The notes under the pieces: model-generated
What the model was told of the DNA's origin: nothing
Database searches by the model: none
The model's input: only the letters and a program-made list of their open reading frames with translations
From: Diplocloster agilis
GTDB lineage: Bacteria > Bacillota > Clostridia > Lachnospirales > Lachnospiraceae
Reading direction: 5' to 3'
Length of the DNA: 64,000 nt
Assembly (NCBI RefSeq): GCF_019042275.1
Contig: NZ_JAHQCW010000005.1
Location: 62,001 to 126,000, forward strand
Position numbers and translations under genes: made by a program
In this document: in pieces, positions 24,348-32,878 of the stretch
Layout: every line of letters starts with the position of its first letter
How positions within the stretch are numbered: position 1 is the first letter of the stretch

Positions 24348-24767
24348 ATGTGGAGACAAATTTCAAAACTGCCGTTTTTGTTCGGCGTTGGCGGAGGCGT
24401 GTATTATCTGATGGAAATAATGTTCCGTGGGTATTCCCATTGGAGTATGGCGGTGCTGGGCGGGATCTGTTTCGTGCTGATCGGGCTTCTGGACGCCAGA
24501 TATTCTCTGCGCTTTCCGGTGTGGGCGCAGATGCTGGCCTCGGCCGGTATCATAACGGGGCTGGAATTCCTTACCGGCTGGCTGTTAAATATCAAGCTTG
24601 GATGGAATGTCTGGGATTACGGCGCGGTGCCGTTTAACCTGATGGGGCAGATCTGCCTTCCGTTTACCATTCTGTGGTTCTTTTTATCATTCGTGGGAAT
24701 TGTCCTGGATGATTACCTGCGGTACTGGTTTTTCCGAGAAGCGAAGCCCCACTACCGCTGGTTTTAG
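24348..24767 (+). CDS. CmpB-type putative ABC-transporter permease-like membrane protein
   Basis: A 139-residue membrane protein with four hydrophobic helices. Segments 'GGVYYLMEIMFRGYSHWSM', 'FLTGWLLN' and 'WDYGAVPFNLMGQICLPFTILWF' match the pattern of the 'putative ABC transporter permease' (CmpB) family, common in Clostridia. Despite the family name, transport has not been shown for most members. The start at 24348 is preferred over 24324 because AAGGAGG lies 8 bases upstream of it. Confidence 0.78.
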   Translation: MWRQISKLPFLFGVGGGVYYLMEIMFRGYSHWSMAVLGGICFVLIGLLDARYSLRFPVWAQMLASAGIITGLEFLTGWLLNIKLGWNVWDYGAVPFNLMGQICLPFTILWFFLSFVGIVLDDYLRYWFFREAKPHYRWF

Positions 24768-24817
24768 AAGGATTTATCGGATTTTGGAATGATTTGCCGG
24801 ATTTTCGGTTTTTTTCG

Positions 24818-24847
24818 TTGGTGGGAATCCCTCTCCTGTTGTATAAT
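24818..24847 (+). promoter_or_regulatory. Promoter of the threonine aldolase gene
   Basis: TTGGTG (24818-24823) and TATAAT (24842-24847), 18-bp spacer, 53 bases before the start at 24900. Confidence 0.65.
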
Positions 24848-24899
24848 GGGAAATACAATTGGAATTGGCATGCGGGAATATGCATGCAGGGAGGAAGAA

Positions 24900-25940
24900 A
24901 TGATTTATTTTCAAAGTGATTATGTAGAGGGATGCCATCCCAAAATTCTGGAGAAAATGGCGGAAACCAACCTGGAGCAGACGCCGGGATACGGGAATGA
25001 CGATTATTGCGCAGGCGCCAGGGAGAAAATCAGAAAGGCCTGCGGCAGAGAAGAGGTGGATGTTCATTTCCTGGTCGGAGGTACGCAGACGAACGCGACA
25101 GTGATCGCATCCATCTTAAAAGCGCATCAGGGAGTCATCAGCGCCGATACCGGCCATATCGCGTGTCATGAGACAGGAGCCGTCGAGGCGGCCGGACACA
25201 AGGTGCTGACCCTGCCATCCAAAGACGGCACCATTACCGCAGAGCAGGTGGCGGCATACTGTGAAGCCCACGCCGCCAGCACCAGCAGGGAGCATATGGT
25301 CCAGCCCGGCATGGTATACATCTCCTTTCCCACGGAGAGCGGAACGCTGTATTCGAAGGAACAGCTGACCAGCCTGTATGCCGCCTGCCAAAAGTATGGG
25401 CTGCCCCTGTATGTGGACGGCGCGCGACTTGGTTACGGACTGGCCGGCAGCAGGAACGACCTCACTCTTCCTGATATCGCCAGGCTGTGCGACGTATTCT
25501 ACATCGGCGGCACAAAATGCGGAGCCCTTTTCGGAGAGGCGGTGGTCATCGCCAGGGAGAGCTTAAAAAAAGATTTCCGATACATAATGAAGCAGCATGG
25601 CGGTATGCTGGCGAAGGGACGTTTGCTGGGTATCCAGTTCGATGTCCTGTTTGAGGATGATCTGTATGAGAAGATCTGTAAAAACGCGGTGGACGCGGCT
25701 CTTAAAATCCGCGGAGCGCTGGAAGATAAGGGGATTCCGCTCTATGTCAGCTCCTGGACGAATCAGCAGTTCCCGATCCTTACGCAGGCGCAGATGCAAT
25801 ATTTTTCCGAACATGCGGCTTTCGAAATATGGGAGCCCATCGATGAGAAAAACACAGCGGTGCGTTTTTGCACCAGCTGGGCCACGACCGGGGAAAATGT
25901 GCAGTCTTTGGTGGAATTGATCCGGAACATGCCGATATAA
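24900..25940 (+). CDS. Low-specificity threonine aldolase family enzyme
   Basis: A 346-residue fold-type I PLP enzyme that cleaves threonine or related beta-hydroxy amino acids to glycine and an aldehyde. Key segments: 'FLVGGTQTNATVIAS' (phosphate binding), 'HIACHETGAVEAAGHKVL', 'YVDGARLGYGLA' (Asp to the pyridine nitrogen) and 'FYIGGTKCGALFGEAVV', whose Lys forms the Schiff base. The start at 24900 is chosen because GGGAGGAAGAA precedes it; a longer frame from 24789 has no ribosome site. The gene ends 150 bases before the next unit. Confidence 0.9.
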   Translation: MIYFQSDYVEGCHPKILEKMAETNLEQTPGYGNDDYCAGAREKIRKACGREEVDVHFLVGGTQTNATVIASILKAHQGVISADTGHIACHETGAVEAAGHKVLTLPSKDGTITAEQVAAYCEAHAASTSREHMVQPGMVYISFPTESGTLYSKEQLTSLYAACQKYGLPLYVDGARLGYGLAGSRNDLTLPDIARLCDVFYIGGTKCGALFGEAVVIARESLKKDFRYIMKQHGGMLAKGRLLGIQFDVLFEDDLYEKICKNAVDAALKIRGALEDKGIPLYVSSWTNQQFPILTQAQMQYFSEHAAFEIWEPIDEKNTAVRFCTSWATTGENVQSLVELIRNMPI

Positions 25941-26012
25941 GCTTAAGTCATAAATATTAGCCGTCCGTCTTTCATATAATATCCGTAAAGACTCTTCCGG
26001 GTGTAAGAAATA

Positions 26013-26076
26013 GTGATTCCGGATGAAAGTAATTCCGGATGAAAGTAATTCTGGATGAAAATAATTCCGGATTTGA
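26013..26076 (+). repeat. Four tandem 16-bp repeats
   Basis: Unit GTAATTCCGGATGAAA in four successive copies (26013, 26029, 26045, 26061), the last one diverged (ATAATTCCGGATTTGA). It lies in the leader of the FAD oxidoreductase gene, ending about 30 bases before its start. The repeat number may vary by slippage; a binding-site array is another option. Confidence 0.85.
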
Positions 26077-26106
26077 GTCAAGGATGAGAGGAGAAGGCTG
26101 AAAAAT

Positions 26107-27384
26107 ATGAAAAAAGTGGTTATCGCGGGGGGAGGCTGGTCCGGCTGTGCGGCCGCGGCGGAAGCTGTCAGGCTGGGGGCCTGTGTCACCTTGCTGGAGC
26201 GCACGGATATGCTGTTAGGCACCGGCCTCGCAGGCGGGATTATGCGAAATAACGGCCGTTTTACCGCCACAGAAGAACTGATCGCGCTGGGGGCCGGAGA
26301 ATTGTTCCAGGTGATCGATCAGAACATCCGGCATAGAAACATCCGGTTTCCAGGCCATGAGCACGCGGATCTGTACGATATCGGCAGGATCGAGGGCGCC
26401 GTAAGGCGGTATCTGGAAGAACAGGACATTCATTTGGTCTTTCAGGCCCGCATATCGCATATCCAAATGGAGAACCGGCGGATCATTCACGTCACGGATG
26501 ACAAGGACAGGACCTATGCAGGAGACGTCTTTATCGACGCGACCGGTACGGCAGGTCCTATGAACTGCTGTACGAAATACGGAAATGGCTGCGCGATGTG
26601 CGTCCTGCGCTGTCCAAGCTTCGGAGGAAGAGTTTCCCTGACCGGACTGACCGGCATAGAAGAGTACAAGGGAAGAAAAAAAGACGGTTCCACCGGCGCT
26701 ATGAGCGGTTCCTGCAAGCTCTTAAAAGAATCCCTCTCTCCCGAAATCATCCGCAGGCTGGACCAGGAAGGCGTCTGTATCATTCCGATTCCCAAAGCTT
26801 TGATCGACGATCATCTGGACTTGAAATGCTGTCAGCAATATGCGCTTCCTGAATTCAGAGACAATATAATCCTGCTGGACACAGGGCACGCGAAGCTTAT
26901 GACGCCCTATTATCCATTAGAGAAGCTGCATCCGATTCCGGGATTTCAAAACGCCCGGTACGAGGACCCCTACGCCGGAGGCAAAGGAAACTCCATGCGG
27001 TATTTTGCGATGGCTCCCAGGGAAAATACGCTGAAGGTGACGGATGCGGAGAACCTGTTTTGCGCCGGGGAGAAAGCGGGGCTTTTGGTGGGCCATACCG
27101 AGGCAATCGCAACAGGGGCGCTGGCCGGATACAACAGCGTGAGATACGCTGAGGGACTTGCGCTATTAGAACTCCCCCGCAGCCTGGCTATAGGAGATGC
27201 CATCGCATATGTAAAAGAAGAGATGGCAACCGAAGAGGGGATGGGCAGAAAGTACACGTTCTCCGGTTCTTGTTACTTCACCCGTATGAAAAAGCTTAAT
27301 CTGTATACGACAGATACGGAAAAGATCCGCAGAAGAGTAGACGAGGCGGGCCTGACCGGTATATTCAAAGCTTTGAACCGGTAA
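26107..27384 (+). CDS. FAD-dependent oxidoreductase
   Basis: A 425-residue flavoprotein. The N-terminus has the dinucleotide motif 'VVIAGGGWSGCAAAAEAVRLG' with acidic strand end 'LLERTD'. A second FAD contact 'DVFIDATGTAGPM' appears near residue 145, and a C-terminal 'NLFCAGEKAGLLVGHTEAIATGALAG' closes the FAD fold. Between them is a cysteine cluster (NCCTKYGNGCAMCVLRCPSFGG, residues about 156-177) with up to five cysteines that could bind a metal or iron-sulfur centre. The substrate is unknown. Tandem 16-bp repeats precede the gene. Confidence 0.82.
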   Translation: MKKVVIAGGGWSGCAAAAEAVRLGACVTLLERTDMLLGTGLAGGIMRNNGRFTATEELIALGAGELFQVIDQNIRHRNIRFPGHEHADLYDIGRIEGAVRRYLEEQDIHLVFQARISHIQMENRRIIHVTDDKDRTYAGDVFIDATGTAGPMNCCTKYGNGCAMCVLRCPSFGGRVSLTGLTGIEEYKGRKKDGSTGAMSGSCKLLKESLSPEIIRRLDQEGVCIIPIPKALIDDHLDLKCCQQYALPEFRDNIILLDTGHAKLMTPYYPLEKLHPIPGFQNARYEDPYAGGKGNSMRYFAMAPRENTLKVTDAENLFCAGEKAGLLVGHTEAIATGALAGYNSVRYAEGLALLELPRSLAIGDAIAYVKEEMATEEGMGRKYTFSGSCYFTRMKKLNLYTTDTEKIRRRVDEAGLTGIFKALNR

Positions 27385-27406
27385 AAGAAAGAACGGCAAT
27401 CAATAT

Positions 27407-27461
27407 AAATAACCCTGTCCGTGCCGCGGCTAATAGAACCGCAACACGAACAGGGTTATTT
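27407..27461. terminator. Bidirectional terminator between converging genes
   Basis: AAATAACCCTGT (27407-27418) pairs with ACAGGGTTATTT (27450-27461); inner bases add further pairs (GCGG/CCGC). It separates the plus-strand oxidoreductase from the minus-strand mutarotase. Confidence 0.85.
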
Positions 27462-27465
27462 ATGC

Positions 27466-27780
27466 TTAATCCAAATGAAATACGTTTTTAAGATCCACCG
27501 TTACCGGGCTGTTATCCGGGTTCGTTTCCATGACGGAAGCCATGAAGTCCCACCACTTACGGTTGATCGCGGTATCCGCTCCGGCGGCCCATTTTTCCTC
27601 ATCTTCGATCTCGATGTAACCGAACAGGAAATTGGTCTCCTTATCCCAGAAAATCGTATAATTCCGGCCGCCATGCTCATGGATCATATCCTTCATTTCC
27701 GGCCACAGTTCATTGTGACGTTTCTCGTATTCTTCGGCCATACCCTCATACAGCTTCATCTTAAAACCCTTGATGATCAT
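27466..27780 (-). CDS. rhaM: L-rhamnose mutarotase
   Basis: A 104-residue ferredoxin-like enzyme that interconverts alpha and beta L-rhamnose. The family signature is clear: 'KLYEGMAEEYEKRHNELWPEMKDMIHEHGGRNYTIFWDKETNFLFGYIE' holds the catalytic His (in RHNELWPE) and Tyr, and the later 'NRKWWDFMASVM' the Trp pair. AAGGAGG precedes ATG 27780. The rhamnose-related hydrolases lie 18 kb away in another operon, so this gene is a separate unit with its own promoter. Confidence 0.93.
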   Translation of the reverse strand: MIIKGFKMKLYEGMAEEYEKRHNELWPEMKDMIHEHGGRNYTIFWDKETNFLFGYIEIEDEEKWAAGADTAINRKWWDFMASVMETNPDNSPVTVDLKNVFHLD

Positions 27781-27845
27781 TTCGTATCCTCCTTGTTGAG
27801 TGCCATGTATGTTGCATTAGATCGGCAGAATCACTGTCAGCTCTT

Positions 27846-27854
27846 ATTATATCA
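27846..27854 (-). promoter_or_regulatory. rhaM: Extended -10 promoter of rhaM
   Basis: On minus, TGA directly before TATAAT (27851-27846), 65 bases before the start. No good -35 match, which an extended -10 tolerates. Confidence 0.6.
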
Positions 27855-27906
27855 GAGAAATACGCAGCGGGAAAGAATAATTCTTTGGATGGTCTATTCA
27901 TATCAT

Positions 27907-30162
27907 CTATTCTACCGGTTTCCCAAAAAACTTCCAGGTATTCCCATGCAGATAGCGCCCGTAACTTTCATCCGCGGACATCTTCGGAATCGTAACCTGA
28001 TCCAGAACCATTCCATCGGCATCTGACAGAGTCAGCACTTCGCCTTTTTTTAGATTAAAATTCACCAGATAATGGTTGAGCACAGGACTGGTCTTGCCGT
28101 AAAGCCGCAGGGTTTCCCCGGGTTCCAGCTCTGTCTCCGGGCAGCGGTATTTCAGCGGATCACTGCGGTTGTCGGAGAGATAGAAATCCCGAAGCTTTAT
28201 GGTATTCGTATAGGGATTATAAAGCTCAATCCAGTCATCCACGCTGGCGGCGGATACATTGCTGATCACCGGCCCCTCCCCGTTGATTCTGCGGGTAACC
28301 AGCCGGACCTGATTATCCCCTTCCAGGAGCATATCCGGGGATATGACCAGGTCTTTGGATGTGACGGTCCGGTGATTCACTTCCCAGTGGTCAAACTCGT
28401 AACCCGGATAGGTCTCGCAGGTCACCGTAAGTGGATGGCTTTGGAAAAAGTATCCGTTCCACTCCGAATCCTCAGGCGTCAGCCGGACGGCGCCAAAGCT
28501 AAGATCCGCGCCCTCAGAAGGCACCATGGTCACCGTGTAGAGATCCTCCACCTCAAACAGCGTGTCCAGCCAGTCGGATACTTCCTCGTTTCGGATTTTC
28601 GCATAATACTTTAGCCGGGCTATCTCAGAATCCCAGTTTCCGGCAACGCCGCGTATCTCAGCATCCGGACTTTCGTCTTCCATATACCCGATCTCTGCCG
28701 CGATCTCCTGGCTATAGCGGTCGATCAGCTCCAACAGATGTTCCGGGTCCAGAATATTACTCATAAGAGAAGTGATAATGTTGACAAAACGGGTCTCATA
28801 TTCGGGACACTTTAAAACATTTGAGAGGGCGTTGTTGTCATTTTCCGGGTATACCAGCATCTCTCCGAAGAGCTCCTGCGCCCGGTCGGGGGTGTCATAG
28901 AGGTTGTACATATAATCCGTGTCAAACAGGAGAAAACGGACCCGGTTGTCGGCTCCTTCCTGATTCGTCCGATAAGCGGCATAATTTTTCTGGGGCCAGT
29001 CAAAGTTATTCACCATGAGCTGGAAGGCGTAGTAGGTCAGAAAATTATCCATATCGACCAGTTCTTCCAGATGTTCCCGGTTCGAAGCGACATTCAGATC
29101 GGAATACAGATATTCTGCGTAACCGGCAGCTTCGGCGCATTCCCGCTCGGAGCTTTCGAATTTTTCCACCTCATATTTTTCCACATGCAGCTGCTGGGCC
29201 AGATTATAGGAAGAATAAGAATCCTGCATCTGCAGCAGGCCGTAATACTCGCCGTTTAAGTACACGGTCACCGGTCTTGCGGACATCACGGGAGTCAGGC
29301 CGATTTCTTTGGCCAGGGAGCTGGCCAGATTCCACCGGATCAGAGTAGAGTACAGGTCATTTCCGCTGTTTCGAAGAACCAGATGGTTAAACTTACGGCC
29401 GGCGGACTGTGACGAAACGGTTTCATCCGTGGAGAAAAAGGGATATTCAAACTTGGGGTTTTCTTTATCATAGATCTCGTTGGCATCCAATTTCAGGGAT
29501 TTGGGAAAATAATTGGCGCTGTATCCCCCCGATATGCCCAGACCGATCTTTTGGTCTATTATTTTCTCTCCGGTTTCGTCGAACATTTCCACGTTGGCGT
29601 CGCGTATCCATTCGTCGCCGCGCTGGTCAAAATTCTTAAAGCCGTACTCCGTATTGGGCCCCTCCATCATGATACCGGTGACCGGATCATAGAGATTTTC
29701 AGGATCCGTGGTAATCGAGGCGATCAGGGTAGTATAGCGCTGGTCCACATTCTTTCCGACAAAATAGGTCTTGGTCACCACATCGCTCAACGTATTCTTA
29801 TAACAAACCCTGGCTTTTACCGGTACCGCGCGGACCGTATCCCCGGCCTCCAAAAGGAGCGGTTTCTCATATAAGGAAGATGTAAGATCAGGCGTGCTGC
29901 CGTCCAGCGTATAATAAATATCATAGGACGAACTATAAACCGCATCGGCCGTAAGCGCCAATTCGGTATCTTCAGTCAGGAACGTGTCGGCGACACTGTA
30001 CTCCACGCTTCCGTTTTTTACATATTCCTGAAGGCTGCCGGCGTCCTTTTCCTCCGTCAGGGTAAACAAAACCACAGCCAGCACAAAGATAACCAGAGCC
30101 CCGGTAAACAGCCACCAATTTTTATTTCTGGGATTAGAAAATTTCAGCAGTTTTTCCTTCAT
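27907..30162 (-). CDS. CotH kinase family membrane-anchored protein
   Basis: A 751-residue protein: N-terminal transmembrane helix (residues 15-35), a chitobiase/FN3-like domain (about 48-130, 'YYTLDGSTPDLTSS'), a CotH kinase domain (about 185-530), then a beta domain and a C-terminal lamin-tail domain (about 625-751). In the CotH part the aspartates of 'NNFDWPQKN' and 'FLLFDTDYMYN' match the catalytic and metal-binding places of the atypical CotH kinase family, and 'LRNSGNDLYS' is also typical. It should act outside the cell membrane. It is last in a three-gene operon with DUF4956 and VTC proteins, 7 bases apart. Confidence 0.88.
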   Translation of the reverse strand: MKEKLLKFSNPRNKNWWLFTGALVIFVLAVVLFTLTEEKDAGSLQEYVKNGSVEYSVADTFLTEDTELALTADAVYSSSYDIYYTLDGSTPDLTSSLYEKPLLLEAGDTVRAVPVKARVCYKNTLSDVVTKTYFVGKNVDQRYTTLIASITTDPENLYDPVTGIMMEGPNTEYGFKNFDQRGDEWIRDANVEMFDETGEKIIDQKIGLGISGGYSANYFPKSLKLDANEIYDKENPKFEYPFFSTDETVSSQSAGRKFNHLVLRNSGNDLYSTLIRWNLASSLAKEIGLTPVMSARPVTVYLNGEYYGLLQMQDSYSSYNLAQQLHVEKYEVEKFESSERECAEAAGYAEYLYSDLNVASNREHLEELVDMDNFLTYYAFQLMVNNFDWPQKNYAAYRTNQEGADNRVRFLLFDTDYMYNLYDTPDRAQELFGEMLVYPENDNNALSNVLKCPEYETRFVNIITSLMSNILDPEHLLELIDRYSQEIAAEIGYMEDESPDAEIRGVAGNWDSEIARLKYYAKIRNEEVSDWLDTLFEVEDLYTVTMVPSEGADLSFGAVRLTPEDSEWNGYFFQSHPLTVTCETYPGYEFDHWEVNHRTVTSKDLVISPDMLLEGDNQVRLVTRRINGEGPVISNVSAASVDDWIELYNPYTNTIKLRDFYLSDNRSDPLKYRCPETELEPGETLRLYGKTSPVLNHYLVNFNLKKGEVLTLSDADGMVLDQVTIPKMSADESYGRYLHGNTWKFFGKPVE

Positions 30163-30169
30163 ATATACA

Positions 30170-30844
30170 TCATCCTATGGTTTCGCCGGTTTGCAGCATC
30201 CAGTGGAAACTTTTCACTCCCTCGATGCTATGTAAAACCTCCAGATTTTCCTTTGAAAGCGTTCCCTTTACCTTTGTCTCCAATATCATTTCACAGGAAG
30301 AATCCGTCTGATTCACCGCTTTCACCCGCACAGAAGTAACCGACGGTTTCAGCACCGACTGAATCCGGGCGGCATCCATAGCCGTCTGGGAGCCGCGGAT
30401 GACCAGCAGATAAGAATTCCATTTCCGCACATAGAGATGAAAAGCGAAAATAACCAGGGCGATGAATAATACCGATATCAAAGCCAGCTTAAAGTTCCGG
30501 GAACCCACGCAAAGCCCCTCCACGATAGACCAGAAAATAAAAACCGTATCCCTCGGGTCCTTGATCGCGGTCCGGAACCGTACGATGGAGAGCGCGCCCA
30601 CCATACCCAGGGATATAACGATATTACTGCTGATCATCAGCATGATCACAACGGTAATCAGCAGAATAATCACATTCGAAGAATTAAATTTCGGATTATA
30701 GGTTACCCCGTTATAGGTAAATCTATAAGTCAGGAAAATAACCGCGGAACAGAGCAGGCCGATACACAGGATAATCGCGATGTCTCGGGCTGTCAGGGCT
30801 GTACTGTTGGTATAAAACCAGGACAGGATATCTTTTTTTGACAT
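30170..30844 (-). CDS. DUF4956 family membrane protein
   Basis: A 224-residue protein with four predicted helices between residues 20 and 140. It carries the family signature 'GALSIVRFRTAIKDPRDTVFIFWSIVEGLCVGSRNF', followed by a soluble ferredoxin-like C-terminal domain. Function unknown. It lies between the VTC and CotH genes, an order that recurs in many Firmicutes, so a joint complex at the membrane is likely. AAAGGAG precedes the ATG; gaps are 12 and 7 bases. Confidence 0.88.
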   Translation of the reverse strand: MSKKDILSWFYTNSTALTARDIAIILCIGLLCSAVIFLTYRFTYNGVTYNPKFNSSNVIILLITVVIMLMISSNIVISLGMVGALSIVRFRTAIKDPRDTVFIFWSIVEGLCVGSRNFKLALISVLFIALVIFAFHLYVRKWNSYLLVIRGSQTAMDAARIQSVLKPSVTSVRVKAVNQTDSSCEMILETKVKGTLSKENLEVLHSIEGVKSFHWMLQTGETIG

Positions 30845-30856
30845 ACTTACACTCCT

Positions 30857-31549
30857 TTAAAAAATATATTCTTGATAAATAGGGCGGCCAATTCCGTACT
30901 TGCTGACGGAAAGCCTGGACAGGGAATATTTGCGGAAAAGGCTCGACAGAAAGGGCGGGAGCTGCTGGTCATATTTCACTTCCAGCACGACCTGTTCCGA
31001 ACTGACCCGGTTCCAGGGAAGCTCTTTTTGATAAAGATCCAGGTCCATCTCGCTGCTCCTGATTCCGGAATCAAAAGTAATCCGGGTATGAAACAGCGGA
31101 TATACAAAGGCCCGCCGGTCATACTCGATAATAACCGCCGGACGGTACCCCTCGCCCATCATCAGGGAATAGAGGCGAAGCGCCGCCTCCTCCTCCAGAT
31201 CCAGCAGCAGGCCGTAGTCGCCGTCCATAAGGCGAACCGCCTGTTCCCTGGACAAAGTCAGGCTGGTCTTGTGCTGATAATGGTCTTCCTTTTCCTTCAG
31301 TTCCAATTTAGCGAACGGCTCATTCTCATCATAAATCCTAAGCCGTATTTTCTTCCGGTAATACTCTCCATAAAAACGGGAATTAAAATCCGCGTCATAA
31401 ATAGTATCAAAATACAGGCTCTTTACCCGGTAAGCCCCCTGGCTGGAAAACTCATCCGGCTCCAAAACCTGACCGATCTGTTCCTCCAACTGCACAGCCT
31501 GTTCCCAGCTCAACAAATACTTCAGTTCATTACGGTAAACAGATAACAC
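30857..31549 (-). CDS. VTC-domain polyphosphate polymerase-like protein
   Basis: A 230-residue cytoplasmic protein of the VTC tunnel fold. Basic and acidic tunnel residues are visible: 'YRNELKYLLS' at the start, 'YRVKSLYFDT', 'YYRKKIRLRIYD', 'KLELKEKEDHYQHKTS' and a late 'VVLEVKYD'. VTC4-type enzymes make polyphosphate from ATP; bacterial copies next to DUF4956 and CotH have no settled product. The start is the GTG at 31549, with AAAGGAG 8 bases upstream; the frame is open for 29 more codons upstream but without a ribosome site. Confidence 0.85.
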   Translation of the reverse strand: MLSVYRNELKYLLSWEQAVQLEEQIGQVLEPDEFSSQGAYRVKSLYFDTIYDADFNSRFYGEYYRKKIRLRIYDENEPFAKLELKEKEDHYQHKTSLTLSREQAVRLMDGDYGLLLDLEEEAALRLYSLMMGEGYRPAVIIEYDRRAFVYPLFHTRITFDSGIRSSEMDLDLYQKELPWNRVSSEQVVLEVKYDQQLPPFLSSLFRKYSLSRLSVSKYGIGRPIYQEYIF

Positions 31550-31591
31550 AAAAAGGACTCCTTTAAAAAAATTTATCATCATCTTAGCATA

Positions 31592-31614
31592 ATTATACAA
31601 ATAGAACAAGTTCT
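31592..31614 (-). promoter_or_regulatory. Promoter region of the VTC-DUF4956-CotH operon
   Basis: On minus, TATAAT (31597-31592) lies 43 bases before the GTG. Just upstream is the short palindrome AGAAC-aa-GTTCT (31603-31614), a possible operator. No good -35 box. Confidence 0.5.
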
Positions 31615-31756
31615 TTCCTGGTAATATTCGCACCAATAGCTTGGAAAATAGTTACTATCAATAAGACACCTTAAAAAAAACATCATATATATATACAAAC
31701 AATATCGCAAAAATACAACCCCGAAATCGCCAGCATCTCATTTATCACCAAAGCAG

Positions 31757-31996
31757 GAGCGGGAGGACGCGGGGGGCACCGGGAGCGGGCGGCAAGCCGC
31801 TTGAGGCCAGGCCTTAGAACGGGTTACGCAGATGGTGGGAGAACCTCGCAGGGCCCGGGACACTGTCCGAGCCGTCCTTTGGCGAGTTTGTACCGGACCC
31901 TGCCAATAAGAGGTTCTCCCGCCATCGGAGTTACCCGTTCTTAGGCCCGGCCGAAGCGGCTTGCCGCCCGCTCCCGGTGCCCCCCGCGTCCTCCCT
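31757..31996. repeat. Very long GC-rich palindromic element
   Basis: Two arms of roughly 105 bp face each other. The outer 42 bp are perfectly complementary (31761-31802 with 31954-31995, containing GGCGGCAAGCCGCTT on one side and AAGCGGCTTGCCGCC on the other). The inner parts pair with a few mismatches and short gaps (GAACGGGTTAC with GTTACCCGTTC; GGGAGAACCTC with GAGGTTCTCCC). The loop is near 31864-31888. It is far GC-richer than its flanks and sits between divergent operons, so it is not an ordinary terminator. The rest of 31615-32065 is AT-rich with no supported gene. Confidence 0.9.
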
Positions 31997-32065
31997 CTCC
32001 GGCCCTTAGTAAAAAAATGAATGCAAACCTCCAGCGCTGCGCATACTAAGTTCGAGGTGATAAAA

Positions 32066-32878
32066 ATGGCAGCATCCCATAAAGGAGCGATATCGTTTGG
32101 TCTGGTTCACATACCGGTAGCGCTTCACACAGCGACACAGAATAATGATATCCACTTTAATCAATTGTGCCGGGAGGACGGTTCCCGGGTAAAGTACAAG
32201 AAAGTCTGCGCGAATTGCGGCAAGGAAGTGGCGGCCGACGGAATAATCAAGGGATTTGAATTCTCCCCCGGACAGTATATAACCATGACGGACGCGGATT
32301 TTGAGAAAGCGAAGACGGAAAAAGATAAGACCATCCATATCCTTCATTTTACGGAGATGAGAAATATCCGTCCCATTTATTATGATAAAACCTATCACGC
32401 GGTACCGGAGGCGGGCGGCGATAAAGCTTATGAGCTGCTGCGCAAAGCCATGCTGTCCGAAGAGAAGGTAGCCATCGCCAAAACCGTGATCGGGCAGACG
32501 GAAAAACTGCTGGCCCTGATTCCCACGGATACCGGAATTCTGGTGGAAACACTCTTCTTTTATGATGAGATTAAAGAAATGCCCAAAGAACCGGAGCAGC
32601 CGGAATTAAACGATGCGGAACTAACCATGGCGAAAACCCTGGTCAACAGTATGGTGAAGCCCTTTGAACCGGAGCAGTACCAGAATGAATATCAGGTACG
32701 GCTGCGCCAGATTATCGAGGATAAGATCGCCGGCAAGGAGATCGTAACGCCGCCGGATGAAAAGCCGGCTAATGTAATCAATCTGATGGATGCGCTGCAG
32801 GCAAGTATCCGGCAGGTGGAAGATCAGGATGGCCCCCCGAAAAAGAAGAGAACCAGAAAGAAAGCGGAACCGGCATGA
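32066..32878 (+). CDS. ku: Ku DNA end-binding protein
   Basis: A 270-residue bacterial Ku. The start 'AASHKGAISFGLVHIPVALHTAT' and 'RVKYKKVCANCGKEV' are hallmark segments. The core beta-barrel is followed by a lysine-rich C-terminal tail (KKKRTRKKAEPA) that contacts DNA and ligase. Ku dimers ring broken DNA ends and recruit the ligase encoded next, for non-homologous end joining. The start at 32066 has GAGGTGA upstream; the longer in-frame start at 32021 has none. Its stop overlaps the ligase start (ATGA). Confidence 0.95.
   Translation: MAASHKGAISFGLVHIPVALHTATQNNDIHFNQLCREDGSRVKYKKVCANCGKEVAADGIIKGFEFSPGQYITMTDADFEKAKTEKDKTIHILHFTEMRNIRPIYYDKTYHAVPEAGGDKAYELLRKAMLSEEKVAIAKTVIGQTEKLLALIPTDTGILVETLFFYDEIKEMPKEPEQPELNDAELTMAKTLVNSMVKPFEPEQYQNEYQVRLRQIIEDKIAGKEIVTPPDEKPANVINLMDALQASIRQVEDQDGPPKKKRTRKKAEPA

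Noticed and set aside
26013-26076. CRISPR-like array
   Set aside because: The units are only 16 bp and directly adjacent without spacers, so it is a plain tandem repeat.
28072-28614. Plus-strand frame of 180 codons inside the CotH gene
   Set aside because: Antisense to conserved CotH and lamin-tail domains; no ribosome site or family pattern.
30872-31546. Plus-strand frame of 224 codons across the VTC gene
   Set aside because: Lies antisense to a strongly conserved domain and shows shadow-like composition.
31757-31996. Rho-independent terminator
   Set aside because: The palindrome is far too long, lacks a T-run and sits between the starts of divergent operons.
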